From Brevibacterium casei CIP 102111 (lineage in GTDB: Bacteria; Actinomycetota; Actinomycetes; Actinomycetales; Brevibacteriaceae), in NCBI RefSeq assembly GCF_900169275.1, contig NZ_FXZC01000003.1, forward strand, positions 372,001 to 436,000: 64,000 bases of DNA, given 5' to 3'. Under the pieces are notes generated by a model. The model was not told the DNA's origin and ran no database searches. It saw only the letters and a list, made by a program, of their open reading frames with translations. Of the stretch, positions 19,943 through 28,220 are shown in pieces. The number at the start of each line of letters is the position of its first letter. Positions within the stretch are counted from its first letter, which is position 1. The translations under genes were made by a program, and so were the position numbers.

Positions 19943-21550
19943 GTGAGCTCGCTCGCACCGGCACCCCTGACGCTTCCGCTCCAGCCCGGTCCCGCCCGCT
20001 TCTTCGTCCTCCTCGCCGTCTTCATCTGCGCGAGCTGCGGGATGGTCTACGAGCTCGCGCTCGTCGCCCTCGGGTCCTACCTGCTCGGCGACACGATCGT
20101 CCAGGCCTCGATCGTCCTCGCCGTCATGGTCTTCGCGATGGGCGTCGGCTCGCTCGCGACGAAGCGGCTCACCCGCTTCGCGGCACTCGCCTTCGCCCTC
20201 ATCGAGGCGGCGCTGGGCATCATCGGCGGTCTCTCCGTCATCCTCCTCTACTTGGCGTTCGCCTTCGCCGACGTCTACACGGTCGCGATGGTCGGCCTCG
20301 CCTTCGTCATCGGCGCCCTCATCGGCGCGGAGATCCCGTTGCTCATGGAGCTCGTCCAGCGCATCCGCGCCCAGCGCGCCTCGAGCGCGGTCGCCGACCT
20401 CTTTGCGGCCGACTACGTCGGCGGGCTCATCGGCGGACTCGCCTTCCCGTTCGTCCTCCTCCCGCTCTTCGGTCTCCCCCGCGGGGCCCTGGCCGTGGGC
20501 ATCACGAACACCGTCGTCGGCATCCTCATCGTCCTCTGGCTCTTCCGCGCCGAACTCACCGCCCGGATGCGGGTGCTCCTCGCCGCCCTCCTCGTCCTCA
20601 TCGTCGCAGGGCTGACCGTCGTGTGGGTCTTCACCGACGACATCGAGGTGACCACCCGCCAGCGCCTCTACCGCGACCCCATCGTCCTCTCCGAGCGCAC
20701 CGACTATCAGGAGATCGTCCTCACCGAATCCCTCCGCACGGGCGATACGCGCCTCTACCTCAACGGGGACCTCCAGTTCGCCTCGGCCGACGAGTATCGC
20801 TACCACGAGTCCCTCGTCCATCCCCTGCTCAACGGGAGCCGGAGGAACGTCCTCGTCCTCGGCGGCGGGGACGGGCTCGCGGTGCGCGAGATCCTCAAGT
20901 ACCCCGACGTCGAGTCGGTCACCCTCGTCGACCTCGATCCCCGGATCCTCGACCTCGCCCGGAACTCCGAGCGGTTCACCGCGTTCAACGAGGACTCACT
21001 CGACGATCCGCGGGTGACGACGATCGCCGCTGATGCCTTCACGTGGCTGCGGGAGGCCGAGCACCCGGCCTACGATGCGATCATCGCCGACCTGCCCGAC
21101 CCCGACGACGTCGCCACCTCGAAGCTCTACAGCATCGAGTTCTACGGGCTCATCCGCCAGGTCATGGCTCCCGGCGCCCGCCTCGTCGTCCAGGCCGGCT
21201 CCCCGTACTTCGCCCCCGAGGCGTACTGGGGCATCGGTGAGGCCGTCGCCGAGGCGGGGCTGACGACGACGCCGTACCACGTCGACGTCCCGAGCTTCGG
21301 CGACTGGGGCTACTTCCTCGCCGCCGTTCCCGGGGATCCTGCGATCACCCGGACCGAGTCCGGGGGCCCGGTCGTCACGCTGGCGCCGGACGCGCCCGAG
21401 GGGCTGAGGTTCGCCACCGCCGAGGTGCTCGCCGCCTCGACGACGTTCCCACCCGATCGCGACCGCGCCTCCGTCGGTCGGGTCGAACCCTCGACCCTCC
21501 TCCACCCGCGCGTGCTCGATCAGGAGCGCGGAGCGTGGGTGGGGTATTGA
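19943..21550 (+). CDS. Membrane-embedded polyamine aminopropyltransferase (SpeE-like)
   Basis: A 535-residue fusion of about seven membrane helices (residues 12-215) to a spermidine-synthase fold. The soluble part includes YQEIVLTESL, LYLNGDLQFASADEYRYHESLVHP, the SAM-type nucleotide loop VLVLGGGDGLAVREIL, VTLVDLDPRIL and the catalytic DLPDPDD. Such enzymes transfer an aminopropyl group from decarboxylated SAM; with a membrane domain the acceptor may be a lipid, protein or peptide rather than free putrescine, which is inference. GTG at 19943 gives the family-like N-terminus; a reading opening at 19781 overlaps the DUF350 gene and is rejected. Confidence 0.87.
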   Translation: MSSLAPAPLTLPLQPGPARFFVLLAVFICASCGMVYELALVALGSYLLGDTIVQASIVLAVMVFAMGVGSLATKRLTRFAALAFALIEAALGIIGGLSVILLYLAFAFADVYTVAMVGLAFVIGALIGAEIPLLMELVQRIRAQRASSAVADLFAADYVGGLIGGLAFPFVLLPLFGLPRGALAVGITNTVVGILIVLWLFRAELTARMRVLLAALLVLIVAGLTVVWVFTDDIEVTTRQRLYRDPIVLSERTDYQEIVLTESLRTGDTRLYLNGDLQFASADEYRYHESLVHPLLNGSRRNVLVLGGGDGLAVREILKYPDVESVTLVDLDPRILDLARNSERFTAFNEDSLDDPRVTTIAADAFTWLREAEHPAYDAIIADLPDPDDVATSKLYSIEFYGLIRQVMAPGARLVVQAGSPYFAPEAYWGIGEAVAEAGLTTTPYHVDVPSFGDWGYFLAAVPGDPAITRTESGGPVVTLAPDAPEGLRFATAEVLAASTTFPPDRDRASVGRVEPSTLLHPRVLDQERGAWVGY

Positions 21551-21569
21551 GCCGACTCAGGGCTGGGCG

Positions 21570-21605
21570 GACCGCTGGTCAGACCGCTGGTCAGACCGCT
21601 GGTCA
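21570..21605. repeat. Three tandem 12-bp repeats
   Basis: GACCGCTGGTCA is repeated three times head to tail between the convergent aminopropyltransferase and DUF4190 genes, just touching the DUF4190 stop. Each unit contains a near-palindrome (GACCGCTGGTC). No function can be assigned. Confidence 0.8.
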
Positions 21606-21959
21606 GAGCGCGCCGAGCACGGCCGCGACCGCTCCGATCGAGAGACCGAGGAAGCCGCCGACGACGGCGATGCCGAGGAAGACGAGACCGAGGATGAAGC
21701 CCCACTTGCCCATCTCGTTGTCGGCGAAGCCGGCCTCCTTCGAGTTCCTCCGGGCCATGTAGCCGGTGACGATGCCTATGGCCGGACCGACGAAGTTGAA
21801 GCCGATGAACGTCGAGAGGGTGGCGATGAGGGAGATGATGCCGAGCACCTTGCCCGGATCCTCCGTCGCCCGCTGCAGCGGGTAGGGCTGCTGCGGATCG
21901 GACTCGTACGGCGGGTAGGACTGACGGTGGGACTGCGGAGCGTAGGGCTGCTGGTCCAT
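21603..21959 (-). CDS. DUF4190 membrane protein
   Basis: A 118-residue protein with a Gln/Pro/Tyr-rich N-terminal arm (residues 1-30) and two hydrophobic helices (about 40-68 and 86-116). GKVLGIISLIATL and KWGFILGLVFLGIAV are typical DUF4190 helices. The function is unknown; such proteins are common, small and stand-alone in actinobacteria. It is convergent with the aminopropyltransferase gene. Confidence 0.8.
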   Translation of the reverse strand: MDQQPYAPQSHRQSYPPYESDPQQPYPLQRATEDPGKVLGIISLIATLSTFIGFNFVGPAIGIVTGYMARRNSKEAGFADNEMGKWGFILGLVFLGIAVVGGFLGLSIGAVAAVLGAL

Positions 21960-22084
21960 GACGGTGCCTCTCTGCGGGTTCGTGCTGATGACTTCAGCCT
22001 AGGAACCGGCAGAGCCGCGGGGAATGGACATAACCGCCCGCCTCGGTGGGGAAAACCCGACCTCACAGCCGCTCGGGGTCGGAC

Positions 22085-22663
22085 TCAGCGGACGTCGACG
22101 AGGGCATGGTCGCTCCGGCCCATGAGCCAGAGCAGGATCTCGACGGGCTCTCCTGTCACCGTCGTCGTCTCCCCTCGGCCGGCGGCGCGCCGACCGAAGC
22201 CCGGGCTGACGATCTCGATGCGGCCTTTGGACTTCGCCGCGTACGGGAGGAGGGCCATGCGGGCCTGCGCCCACACGGTCTCGTTGTCCTTCTGCGACAG
22301 CCGTCTGGGGAACCATTCGATCTCGGCGCGGCGGATGTCCTCGTGGTGGACGAGGTATTCGACGGTGTTGAGCACCGAGCCCACGCCCGGCCACGCACCC
22401 GGGGTCCACCTCGGCGGGGAGGCGACGAGGCCGAGGAGTTCGGCGTAGGGCATCCGGGCGTAGTCGCGTGCGGTGTCCTCGAGTCGTCCGGAGAAGGCGG
22501 GCAGCGCGATGCCGAGGGCTGCGACGGGTTCGCGTTCGCGGATGACGAGGTGGGTCGCGAGGTCACGGGTCGTCCACCCTTCGCAGAGGGTGGGGGCGTC
22601 CTCGCCGGCGGCGCGGGCGGCGGCGACGAGGCGCAGTCGTTCTGTGCGAGCAAGACTGGTCAT
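22085..22663 (-). CDS. TIGR03085-like, mycothiol-dependent-type DinB-fold protein
   Basis: A 192-residue protein of the maleylpyruvate isomerase/DinB-like family. The N-terminal CEGWTTRDLATHLVIRE motif supplies one metal ligand His, the NTVEYLVHHEDIRRA segment (about 100-114) another, with a C-terminal GEPVEILLWLMGR. Relatives use mycothiol as cofactor in actinobacteria; the substrate is unknown. The start overlaps the sirtuin stop codon (ATGA), so the two are co-translated. Confidence 0.8.
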   Translation of the reverse strand: MTSLARTERLRLVAAARAAGEDAPTLCEGWTTRDLATHLVIREREPVAALGIALPAFSGRLEDTARDYARMPYAELLGLVASPPRWTPGAWPGVGSVLNTVEYLVHHEDIRRAEIEWFPRRLSQKDNETVWAQARMALLPYAAKSKGRIEIVSPGFGRRAAGRGETTTVTGEPVEILLWLMGRSDHALVDVR

Positions 22664-23598
22664 AGGGGCAGTCTCTCAGTCTCGGCTTGGATTCCTCTGG
22701 ACGCCCACGCGGTGACGAAGTCGGTGACCCGGGACGTCGACCGATAGTCGGCGAGTTCATCGCCCCTGGTGGGACCGTCGGTGACGATGACGACGGGCTT
22801 GTCCTCCTTCGCCGCCGCTCGGACGAACCGCAGCCCCGAGAGGACGGCGAGCGAGGTTCCGAGGACGACGAGCCCCGATGCGGTGTCGCAGATCTCCGCT
22901 GCGGCCTCGACCCGGGCGGCGGGCACGGCGTCGCCGAAGTAGACGACGTCGGGTTTGAGCAGTCCCCCGCAGATCGGACAGTCGAGGACGCGGAAGTGCG
23001 CGGTCTCCTCGAGGTCGACGTCGCCGTCGGGGGCGGTCTCGACGTCGATCGGGTCGATGCCGGCGAGCGCGGCGAAGTCGGGGTTGAGCGCGGTGAGCTG
23101 CTCCTGGACCCAGTCGCGGTCGAAGAGATGGCCGCTTTTGAGGCACACCACCCGGTCGAGGCTGCCGTGAAGGTCGATGACGGGGCTCGAACTGCCGACC
23201 TCCTCGGCGGCGGCCTGGTGGAGGCCGTCGACGTTCTGCGTGATGATGCCGCCTACGCCGAGGCGGGCGAGCGCGAGATGTCCGGCGTTCGGCTCGGCCC
23301 AGCGCATCCGAGGCCACCCCACCCACGACCTGGCCCAGTAGCGGGCCCGCTGGTCGGGGTGGGAGAGGAAGTTCTGGATCGTCATCGGCCGCCGCGGATC
23401 GGCATCGGGTCCGCGGTAGTCGGGGATCCCCGAATCCGTGCTCATCCCCGCACCGGTGAGCACCGCCCAGTCCGAGGGCGAGTGCCCGGTGGTGAGCACG
23501 TCGATGATCTGCTCATCGGTGTGGCTCGCGATCGGCTTCGTGCGCCCGCGCAGCGGATCGACGATGACTGCCATGGTCTCCTCAGACTCCTCGCTCAT
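22660..23598 (-). CDS. Sir2-type NAD-dependent deacylase with altered zinc site
   Basis: A 312-residue sirtuin that would remove acyl groups from protein lysines using NAD. It keeps the NAD loop GAGMSTDSGIPDYRG, the QNVDGLH motif and the catalytic His in DLHGS. The zinc ribbon is degenerate: the first pair reads CLKS instead of CxxC, while the second pair CPIC is intact, so only three zinc cysteines remain. ATG at 23598 is chosen because GGGGGAGGAC sits directly upstream; longer readings run into the divergent gene's promoter. Confidence 0.88.
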   Translation of the reverse strand: MSEESEETMAVIVDPLRGRTKPIASHTDEQIIDVLTTGHSPSDWAVLTGAGMSTDSGIPDYRGPDADPRRPMTIQNFLSHPDQRARYWARSWVGWPRMRWAEPNAGHLALARLGVGGIITQNVDGLHQAAAEEVGSSSPVIDLHGSLDRVVCLKSGHLFDRDWVQEQLTALNPDFAALAGIDPIDVETAPDGDVDLEETAHFRVLDCPICGGLLKPDVVYFGDAVPAARVEAAAEICDTASGLVVLGTSLAVLSGLRFVRAAAKEDKPVVIVTDGPTRGDELADYRSTSRVTDFVTAWASRGIQAETERLPL

Positions 23599-23646
23599 GT
23601 CCTCCCCCATTCCGAACACCCAGGTCCCAGGTCTAGGCTGACCGCT

Positions 23647-24096
23647 ATGGTCAGCGTACTGCTCGTTCATCACTCCCCGTCACCGGCGACGGCCAGGATC
23701 GCCGAGGCGGCCGTGGCCCGACTCCGAATGCCCGAGCTCGGAGACATCGACGTCGTCATCCGTCCCGCGCTCGAGGCGAGCGTCGACGACGTGCTCGCCG
23801 CCGATGCCTACGTGCTCGGGACGACGGCGAACTTCGGCTACATCTCCGGGGCCCTCAAGCACTTCTTCGACACGACGTACTACGCAGTGCGAGAACCGAC
23901 GGCGGGCCGTCCGTTCTCGTACTGGATCCACGGCGGCTACGACACGACCGGGGCGGAGCGGGCGATGAGCCAGATCACGACCGGCCTCGGCTGGTCACTC
24001 GTCTTCGACCCGCTCGTCCTCACCGGCGAGGTCACCGACGACGACCTCGAGACGGCGACGGAACTGGCCGCGACGGTGGCCGCATCGGCACTGTAG
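23647..24096 (+). CDS. Flavodoxin-like / NADPH-dependent FMN reductase family protein
   Basis: A 149-residue protein with the flavodoxin fold: an N-terminal beta strand and phosphate loop (VSVLLVHHSPSPATARIAEA), the TTANFGYISGALKHFFDTTYY isoalloxazine loop and a WIHGGYDTTGAERAM segment. It likely binds FMN and reduces an unknown acceptor. The start lies only six bases after a TAGGCT-type -10 and has no ribosome site, so the mRNA may be leaderless. It is divergent from the sirtuin gene. Confidence 0.85.
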   Translation: MVSVLLVHHSPSPATARIAEAAVARLRMPELGDIDVVIRPALEASVDDVLAADAYVLGTTANFGYISGALKHFFDTTYYAVREPTAGRPFSYWIHGGYDTTGAERAMSQITTGLGWSLVFDPLVLTGEVTDDDLETATELAATVAASAL

Positions 24097-24110
24097 AGAT
24101 TTCTTCGCGA

Positions 24111-24137
24111 AACTACTTTCCATTACGGAAAGTAGTT
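24111..24137. promoter_or_regulatory. Perfect 11-bp inverted repeat, probable operator
   Basis: AACTACTTTCC (24111-24121) and GGAAAGTAGTT (24127-24137) form a perfect inverted repeat with a 5-nt spacer, 62-88 bp before the membrane protein gene. The winged-helix gene of the same operon is the natural candidate to bind it. Confidence 0.6.
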
Positions 24138-24198
24138 GCTACGATGAAATCACTTCCACACGGGAAGCAGGAGTCATCACCTCACCGAAGGAGTCGCC

Positions 24199-24618
24199 AT
24201 GACCACGCCCACCCCGCAGCAGGCCACCGACCTTCTCGCCCAGATCGATTCGACGCAGAAACAGGCGCGCACCAGCGACGCCTGGCCGCTCGTCATCCTT
24301 CTCATCGTCCTCAGTGCCGCAGCCTCGATCGGGCTCTTCGCGATCGGCGTCATCGCCGATGAGACGCTGCAGCTGACCCTCCTCGCTGCGTGCGCGGCAT
24401 GGATGATCCCGGCCTTCGTCGTCTACCTCACCTCGGCGCTGAGCTGGAGCAGGCGCTCGACGATGCTCCTCTTCACATGGCTGCCCATCGTCGCAATCGC
24501 GTTCATCGTCGGCGTCGTCGCCGACACGCTCGCCCAGGGATCGTGGGTGACCTTTGCCGCCGCCGGGCTCATCTGGCTCGCCGCCCCCGTCTTCGCCCTC
24601 CTTGGGCTGCGCCGCTGA
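24199..24618 (+). CDS. Four-helix membrane protein, partner of a winged-helix regulator
   Basis: A 139-residue protein with four hydrophobic helices (about 28-50, 57-80, 89-110 and 116-135). No family is recognised with confidence. It has a good ribosome site (GAAGGAG) and is followed 26 bp later by a winged-helix regulator, a common pairing where the regulator represses both genes. Confidence 0.7.
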   Translation: MTTPTPQQATDLLAQIDSTQKQARTSDAWPLVILLIVLSAAASIGLFAIGVIADETLQLTLLAACAAWMIPAFVVYLTSALSWSRRSTMLLFTWLPIVAIAFIVGVVADTLAQGSWVTFAAAGLIWLAAPVFALLGLRR

Positions 24619-24644
24619 GGCGCCCGGAGATGAAGGAGCACACG

Positions 24645-24992
24645 ATGAACCCGTACACCGAACCCGAAACCGACGATGCCGACGAGACGATCCCCCACCT
24701 CGGCGAGTCCCTGGCTCGGATCGACCCCGACCTCGGCAACCCGACCCGGCTCGGACTCGTCGCGAGCCTGAAGAACCGGGAGCGCGCGGAGTTCAAGCTG
24801 CTGCGCGATTCCCTCGGAGTCTCCGACTCCGTCCTCTCCCGGCACATCACCGCACTCGAGAAGGCGGGACTCGTCTCCGTCGCCAAGGGCTACGTCGGCA
24901 AACGACCCCGCACCTGGGTCTCGATCACGGAGGACGGGGCGCGCCGCCTCGACGGACACGTCGAAGCCCTGCGGGAGCTCGCAGGAGGATAA
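24645..24992 (+). CDS. Winged-helix transcriptional regulator (MarR/HTH_34-like)
   Basis: A 115-residue regulator. The DNA-binding part runs LGNPTRLGLVASLKNRERAEFKLLRDSLGVSDSVLSRHITALEKAGLVSVAKGYVGKRPRTWVSIT (about 35-98). The recognition helix is VSDSVLSRHITALEKAG and the wing is GYVGKRPRTW, typical of short PF13601-type repressors. It lies in an operon with a four-helix membrane protein. ATG at 24645 has AAGGAG upstream; an ATG at 24630 would add five residues. Confidence 0.82.
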   Translation: MNPYTEPETDDADETIPHLGESLARIDPDLGNPTRLGLVASLKNRERAEFKLLRDSLGVSDSVLSRHITALEKAGLVSVAKGYVGKRPRTWVSITEDGARRLDGHVEALRELAGG

Positions 24993-25023
24993 CGACTCAG
25001 GCGCTGCGCTTCAGGCGTACTTC

Positions 25024-25060
25024 GCGGAACGGCTCGGCCATCGACGGCCGGGCCGTTCGC
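25024..25060. terminator. Bidirectional hairpin between convergent genes
   Basis: GCGGAACGGCTCGGCC (25024-25039) pairs with GGCCGGGCCGTTCGC (25046-25060) with small imperfections and a 6-nt loop. It sits between the convergent winged-helix and AlkD-like genes. Confidence 0.6.
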
Positions 25061-25064
25061 GCAT

Positions 25065-25736
25065 TCACGCCTCGGCGCGGCGACGGACGATCTCCGTGAT
25101 CCAGATGGGGGCGAAGGGCGAGGTGCAGTTCGGCGGGGTCGGGTAGTCCCTGAGGACTCCGAGGCGTTCGCCGATCTCAAGGGCACGGTCGCGGAGGTCC
25201 GGGTTCTCGATGCCGATGGAGGCGAGCGTCGCGTTCATCGCCCACTGGAGGCGTTCGGGGGCGTCCTTCATCTCCGCCTCGATGGTGTCGAGGAGACCGG
25301 GCAGGTCGAGGCCTTCGGGCTTCCGGTTGACCCGTTCGGAGGTCAGCGCCCACCCCGCCGAGGCGACAGCGGGATCGGGATCGTCCATCCACCGCTGGCG
25401 CAGGGTCTCGGCGTGCGGGGACTTCTTGACGATGTAGTTGACGAGCCAGTCCTGGACCTTGGGAGTCCGGGACTCGCGCAGCATCGCATCGAGTTGCTCG
25501 GCATCGTAGGACTTCGGCCGCATGATGAGCAGCGCGACGAGGCGGGCCGCCGAATCCGCGGTCGCCCACAGCTCGACGGCGAGGTCGTCGTTCTTCTTCA
25601 GCTCCTTGGCGATGCCCCGCAGCTTGGTGAGGTTGACACCGTGATCGTCGCCATGACGCTCGTTGATCTCCCGGGCCTTGGGGTCCTCGAGTGCGTCGAG
25701 CGAAGCTCGCACGCTCTCGACCGTCGCATCGACCAT
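25065..25736 (-). CDS. AlkD-like HEAT-repeat protein (DNA alkylation repair family)
   Basis: A 223-residue all-helical protein with HEAT-like repeats: VRASLDALEDPKAREINERHG, then GIAKELKKNDDLAVELW and AEQLDAMLRESRTPKVQDWLVNYIVKK. This pattern is that of AlkD/YhaZ-type DNA alkylation repair proteins, which excise bulky or cationic alkylpurines. A glycosylase role is plausible but the catalytic Asp/Trp cannot be confirmed by eye. The C-terminal CTSPFAPIWITEIVRRR is typical of an AlkD-like subfamily. Ribosome site AAGGAG. Confidence 0.72.
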   Translation of the reverse strand: MVDATVESVRASLDALEDPKAREINERHGDDHGVNLTKLRGIAKELKKNDDLAVELWATADSAARLVALLIMRPKSYDAEQLDAMLRESRTPKVQDWLVNYIVKKSPHAETLRQRWMDDPDPAVASAGWALTSERVNRKPEGLDLPGLLDTIEAEMKDAPERLQWAMNATLASIGIENPDLRDRALEIGERLGVLRDYPTPPNCTSPFAPIWITEIVRRRAEA

Positions 25737-25895
25737 GGTGCGCTCCTTCGTCGGCTGTGCGGCTGGTGTTCATGATGATAGTTCAGCCGCGAGCCCGGCC
25801 TGTGCGCCGTCAGCCTCCCCCACGGGAACGGCGCGGGCACGCGATGTCGATGACGGCGGGCACGAGCCCCCTCGCCCATGGAGTCACTGCCGGAC

Positions 25896-26321
25896 TCAGC
25901 CGGCACTGCCCTCCCACCCGTCGCTGCCGGGCGCGGGCCCGAGGAACGGCCGGAGTTCGAGCCACTCGTTGATCGGCCTCCCCTGGTAGCCGGGGGCGGC
26001 GGAGAGTTCGGCGGCGAGCTCGAGCGCCCGGTCGTAGCTGCCGACGTCGATGGCCATCCACCCGGCAATGAGGTCCTTCGTCTCGGGGAACGGCCCGTCG
26101 GTGACCGGGGGTCTGCCCGGGCCGTCGGCGCGGACGAAGACACCCTCGGGCGAGAGCGCCTGGGAGTCGACGAACTCACCGGTCTCCCGCAGCCGGTCGG
26201 CGAAGTCGTTCATGTACTGGACGTGGGCGTCGATCTCCTCGGGCGTCCATTTGTCCATCGGCACGAAGTCGATGTAGTCGGGGTGACCGCGGTAGTGCTT
26301 GAGCATGAGGTACTTGGCCAT
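25896..26321 (-). CDS. YCII-related (DGPF) protein
   Basis: A 141-residue protein that starts MAKYLMLKHYRG and has the DGPF-family core (VRADGPGRPPVTDGPFPETKDLIAGWMAIDV). YciI-like proteins are small dimeric alpha-beta barrels, some with dehydrochlorinase or unknown activity. It is not followed by a sigma factor gene, unlike the second DGPF gene near 37.6 kb. The start has an excellent ribosome site (AAGGAGAG); longer readings are rejected. Confidence 0.85.
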   Translation of the reverse strand: MAKYLMLKHYRGHPDYIDFVPMDKWTPEEIDAHVQYMNDFADRLRETGEFVDSQALSPEGVFVRADGPGRPPVTDGPFPETKDLIAGWMAIDVGSYDRALELAAELSAAPGYQGRPINEWLELRPFLGPAPGSDGWEGSAG

Positions 26322-26622
26322 GGTTCTCTCCTTGTTCGGCGTCGTCGGGCACTGAAGTGTGCGGGCTGACATCACTGGGTCGGAGCTGAGATCGGCTTCT
26401 CGACATCGGCGGCGAGATTCCTCTTCAGAATAGTCCGCGCCGCGGGGTTGCGGGGCGGGTGACGCTGTGGTGCGGGTGACGCTGTGGTGCGTGCGCGCCG
26501 GCCGCGCCGTCCCCGCCGACCCTCTGCCGCGAGCGCGCGGAACAGATTCGGGTGCGGCGTCGTTGTCACCAGTGCCGGCCGGTGACCGCCGCCGGCCATG
26601 ACGGAGAAGCGAGGAGTGCCCC
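26322..26622. other. Divergent intergenic region with a 17-bp tandem duplication
   Basis: No gene is seen in these 301 bp between divergent YCII and oxidoreductase genes. GCGGGTGACGCTGTGGT occurs twice in tandem (26455-26471, 26472-26488). The remainder presumably holds the two promoters. Confidence 0.6.
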
Positions 26623-27582
26623 ATGACCACACGCGTGCAATTCGATCGCAACGGCGACATCGACGAACTCCACACCGCCGAGGTCGAGGTCCCCGAGACC
26701 GGCCCGGGTCAGGTGAGGGTCCAGGTGCTCTACGCCGGACTCAATCCCGTCGACCTCACGATCCTCTCCGGCGGCTTCGGGCCCACGAAGGGTACCCGCG
26801 GGGTGGGAATGGACTTCTCCGGCATCGTCACCGAGGTCGGCGACGGCGTCGAGGACTTCTCCCCCGGCCAGCTCGTCTTCGGCGGCTATCCCAACCATTC
26901 ACAGGCCGAGACCATCGTCATCACCGACCCCGAGAACCGCCTCGACCCGATCCCCCAGGGCCTGGGCGCCGACGTCGCCGGCGGACTCTATATCGCCGGC
27001 CGCACCGCGATCGCCGGCATCCGTGCGATCGCCCCGACCGCCGGGGAGACGGTCTTCGTCTCCGGCGCCTCGGGCGGAGTGGGCATCATCGCCGCCCAGC
27101 TCGCCCGCGGCCTCGGCGCCCACGTCATCGGCACCGCGGGCCCGGACAACGTCGAACTCCTCCGGGCGCTCGGCATCGACGCGATCGACTACCGCGACGG
27201 ACTCGAGGACCGCCTGGCAGAGGCCGCCCCGAACGGCATCCAGGCCGCGTACTCGACGCGAGGTGAGGACGAGATCGAGCTGCTGCTGCGCCTCGGCGTG
27301 CCTGCCGATCGGATCAACTCGATCGCCGCGGGACCCGAGGTCGCCGAGAGGTTCGGCGTCCACACCTCCGGTGAGGCCGCAGCAGGGCGCGGGGATCTCG
27401 CGTGGCTGGGCAAGGCCATCGCCTACGGTCACGTCTATGTGCCCATCGGCGGCGTCTTCGATCTCGCCGAGGTCCAGGCCGCCTACCGCTTCCTCCGTGA
27501 GGGCCACCCAGCCGGGAAGGTCCTGCTCAAGACGGAGCCGAAGCCGTTCACCCACTCCCAGCGGGAGTTCCTCGTCGGCTGA
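26623..27582 (+). CDS. NADP-dependent quinone-oxidoreductase-like protein (zinc-free MDR)
   Basis: A 319-residue medium-chain dehydrogenase/reductase. An N-terminal GroES-like domain (VRVQVLYAGLNPVDL, GVGMDFSGIVTEVGDGV) lacks the zinc ligands. The Rossmann domain carries VFVSGASGGVGIIAAQLA. It ends with a HPAGKVLLK segment common to quinone oxidoreductases. It would reduce a quinone or enone with NADPH; the substrate is unknown. Confidence 0.88.
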   Translation: MTTRVQFDRNGDIDELHTAEVEVPETGPGQVRVQVLYAGLNPVDLTILSGGFGPTKGTRGVGMDFSGIVTEVGDGVEDFSPGQLVFGGYPNHSQAETIVITDPENRLDPIPQGLGADVAGGLYIAGRTAIAGIRAIAPTAGETVFVSGASGGVGIIAAQLARGLGAHVIGTAGPDNVELLRALGIDAIDYRDGLEDRLAEAAPNGIQAAYSTRGEDEIELLLRLGVPADRINSIAAGPEVAERFGVHTSGEAAAGRGDLAWLGKAIAYGHVYVPIGGVFDLAEVQAAYRFLREGHPAGKVLLKTEPKPFTHSQREFLVG

Positions 27583-27592
27583 GTCGCGCGCC

Positions 27593-28192
27593 TCAGCACA
27601 CGATCGGGGCCCGTCCCTGCCGCACCCTCGTGCGGCCGGGGCGGGTCCCGAGCCGTCTGCCCGCATACCCGATGAGAGCTGAGGCGATCGCCACCGGCCA
27701 GAGGAAGAACGGGACGTAGCAGGTGAGGAGGAAGGCCCGCTCACCGGCGGTCATCCCGACATCCGGGGTCCAGCCGGGCACCGTCCCCGTCCACGCGAGG
27801 ACGAACTTGGCGAGCACCGAGCCGATGAGGCCGAGCAGGACCGCGCTCCCGATGCCGCCGACGATGATCGGGACCAGGGGTGGGATCGTCCGCCCGCCGA
27901 GGCGGGGCACCCATCCGGGGACCACCTCTCCCCAGCGTCGGATGAGTCCGAAGCCGAGGACCGCGACGAGGACGGTGAGCACCTCGAGACCGAGGACATA
28001 GCCGATCCCCGCCGCCGACTCCCGCACCTCACCGCTGAGCCCGAACCCGACGTCGACGCCGGCGAGCATGAGGAGTCGCCAGAGCACGCTCGGCAGCGGC
28101 AGCAGGAGACTCCCCCACCCGGCGATGAGCGCCCAGCGCTGGACCGGTGCGGTGGTCACAGACGGTTTTAAATTGCTTGTTCTAAAACTCAT
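27593..28192 (-). CDS. Multi-pass membrane protein under TetR control
   Basis: A 199-residue protein with about four to five membrane helices and no recognised family. It begins MSFRTSNLKPS. It is divergent from a TetR-family gene with only 28 bp between starts, so it is the obvious candidate target of that repressor. The first bases of the gene overlap repeats in the shared operator region. Confidence 0.72.
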   Translation of the reverse strand: MSFRTSNLKPSVTTAPVQRWALIAGWGSLLLPLPSVLWRLLMLAGVDVGFGLSGEVRESAAGIGYVLGLEVLTVLVAVLGFGLIRRWGEVVPGWVPRLGGRTIPPLVPIIVGGIGSAVLLGLIGSVLAKFVLAWTGTVPGWTPDVGMTAGERAFLLTCYVPFFLWPVAIASALIGYAGRRLGTRPGRTRVRQGRAPIVC

Positions 28193-28203
28193 GCTCTAAA
28201 ACT
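28164..28203. promoter_or_regulatory. Shared operator region of the TetR / membrane-protein pair
   Basis: TCTAAAACT occurs at 28181-28189 and again at 28195-28203, and GTTTTA (28165-28170) faces TAAAAC (28183-28188). These AT-rich repeats cover the space between the divergent starts and the first codons of the membrane gene, where a TetR dimer would block both promoters. Confidence 0.45.
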
Positions 28204-28220
28204 AGCTATGATGAGGTGTC

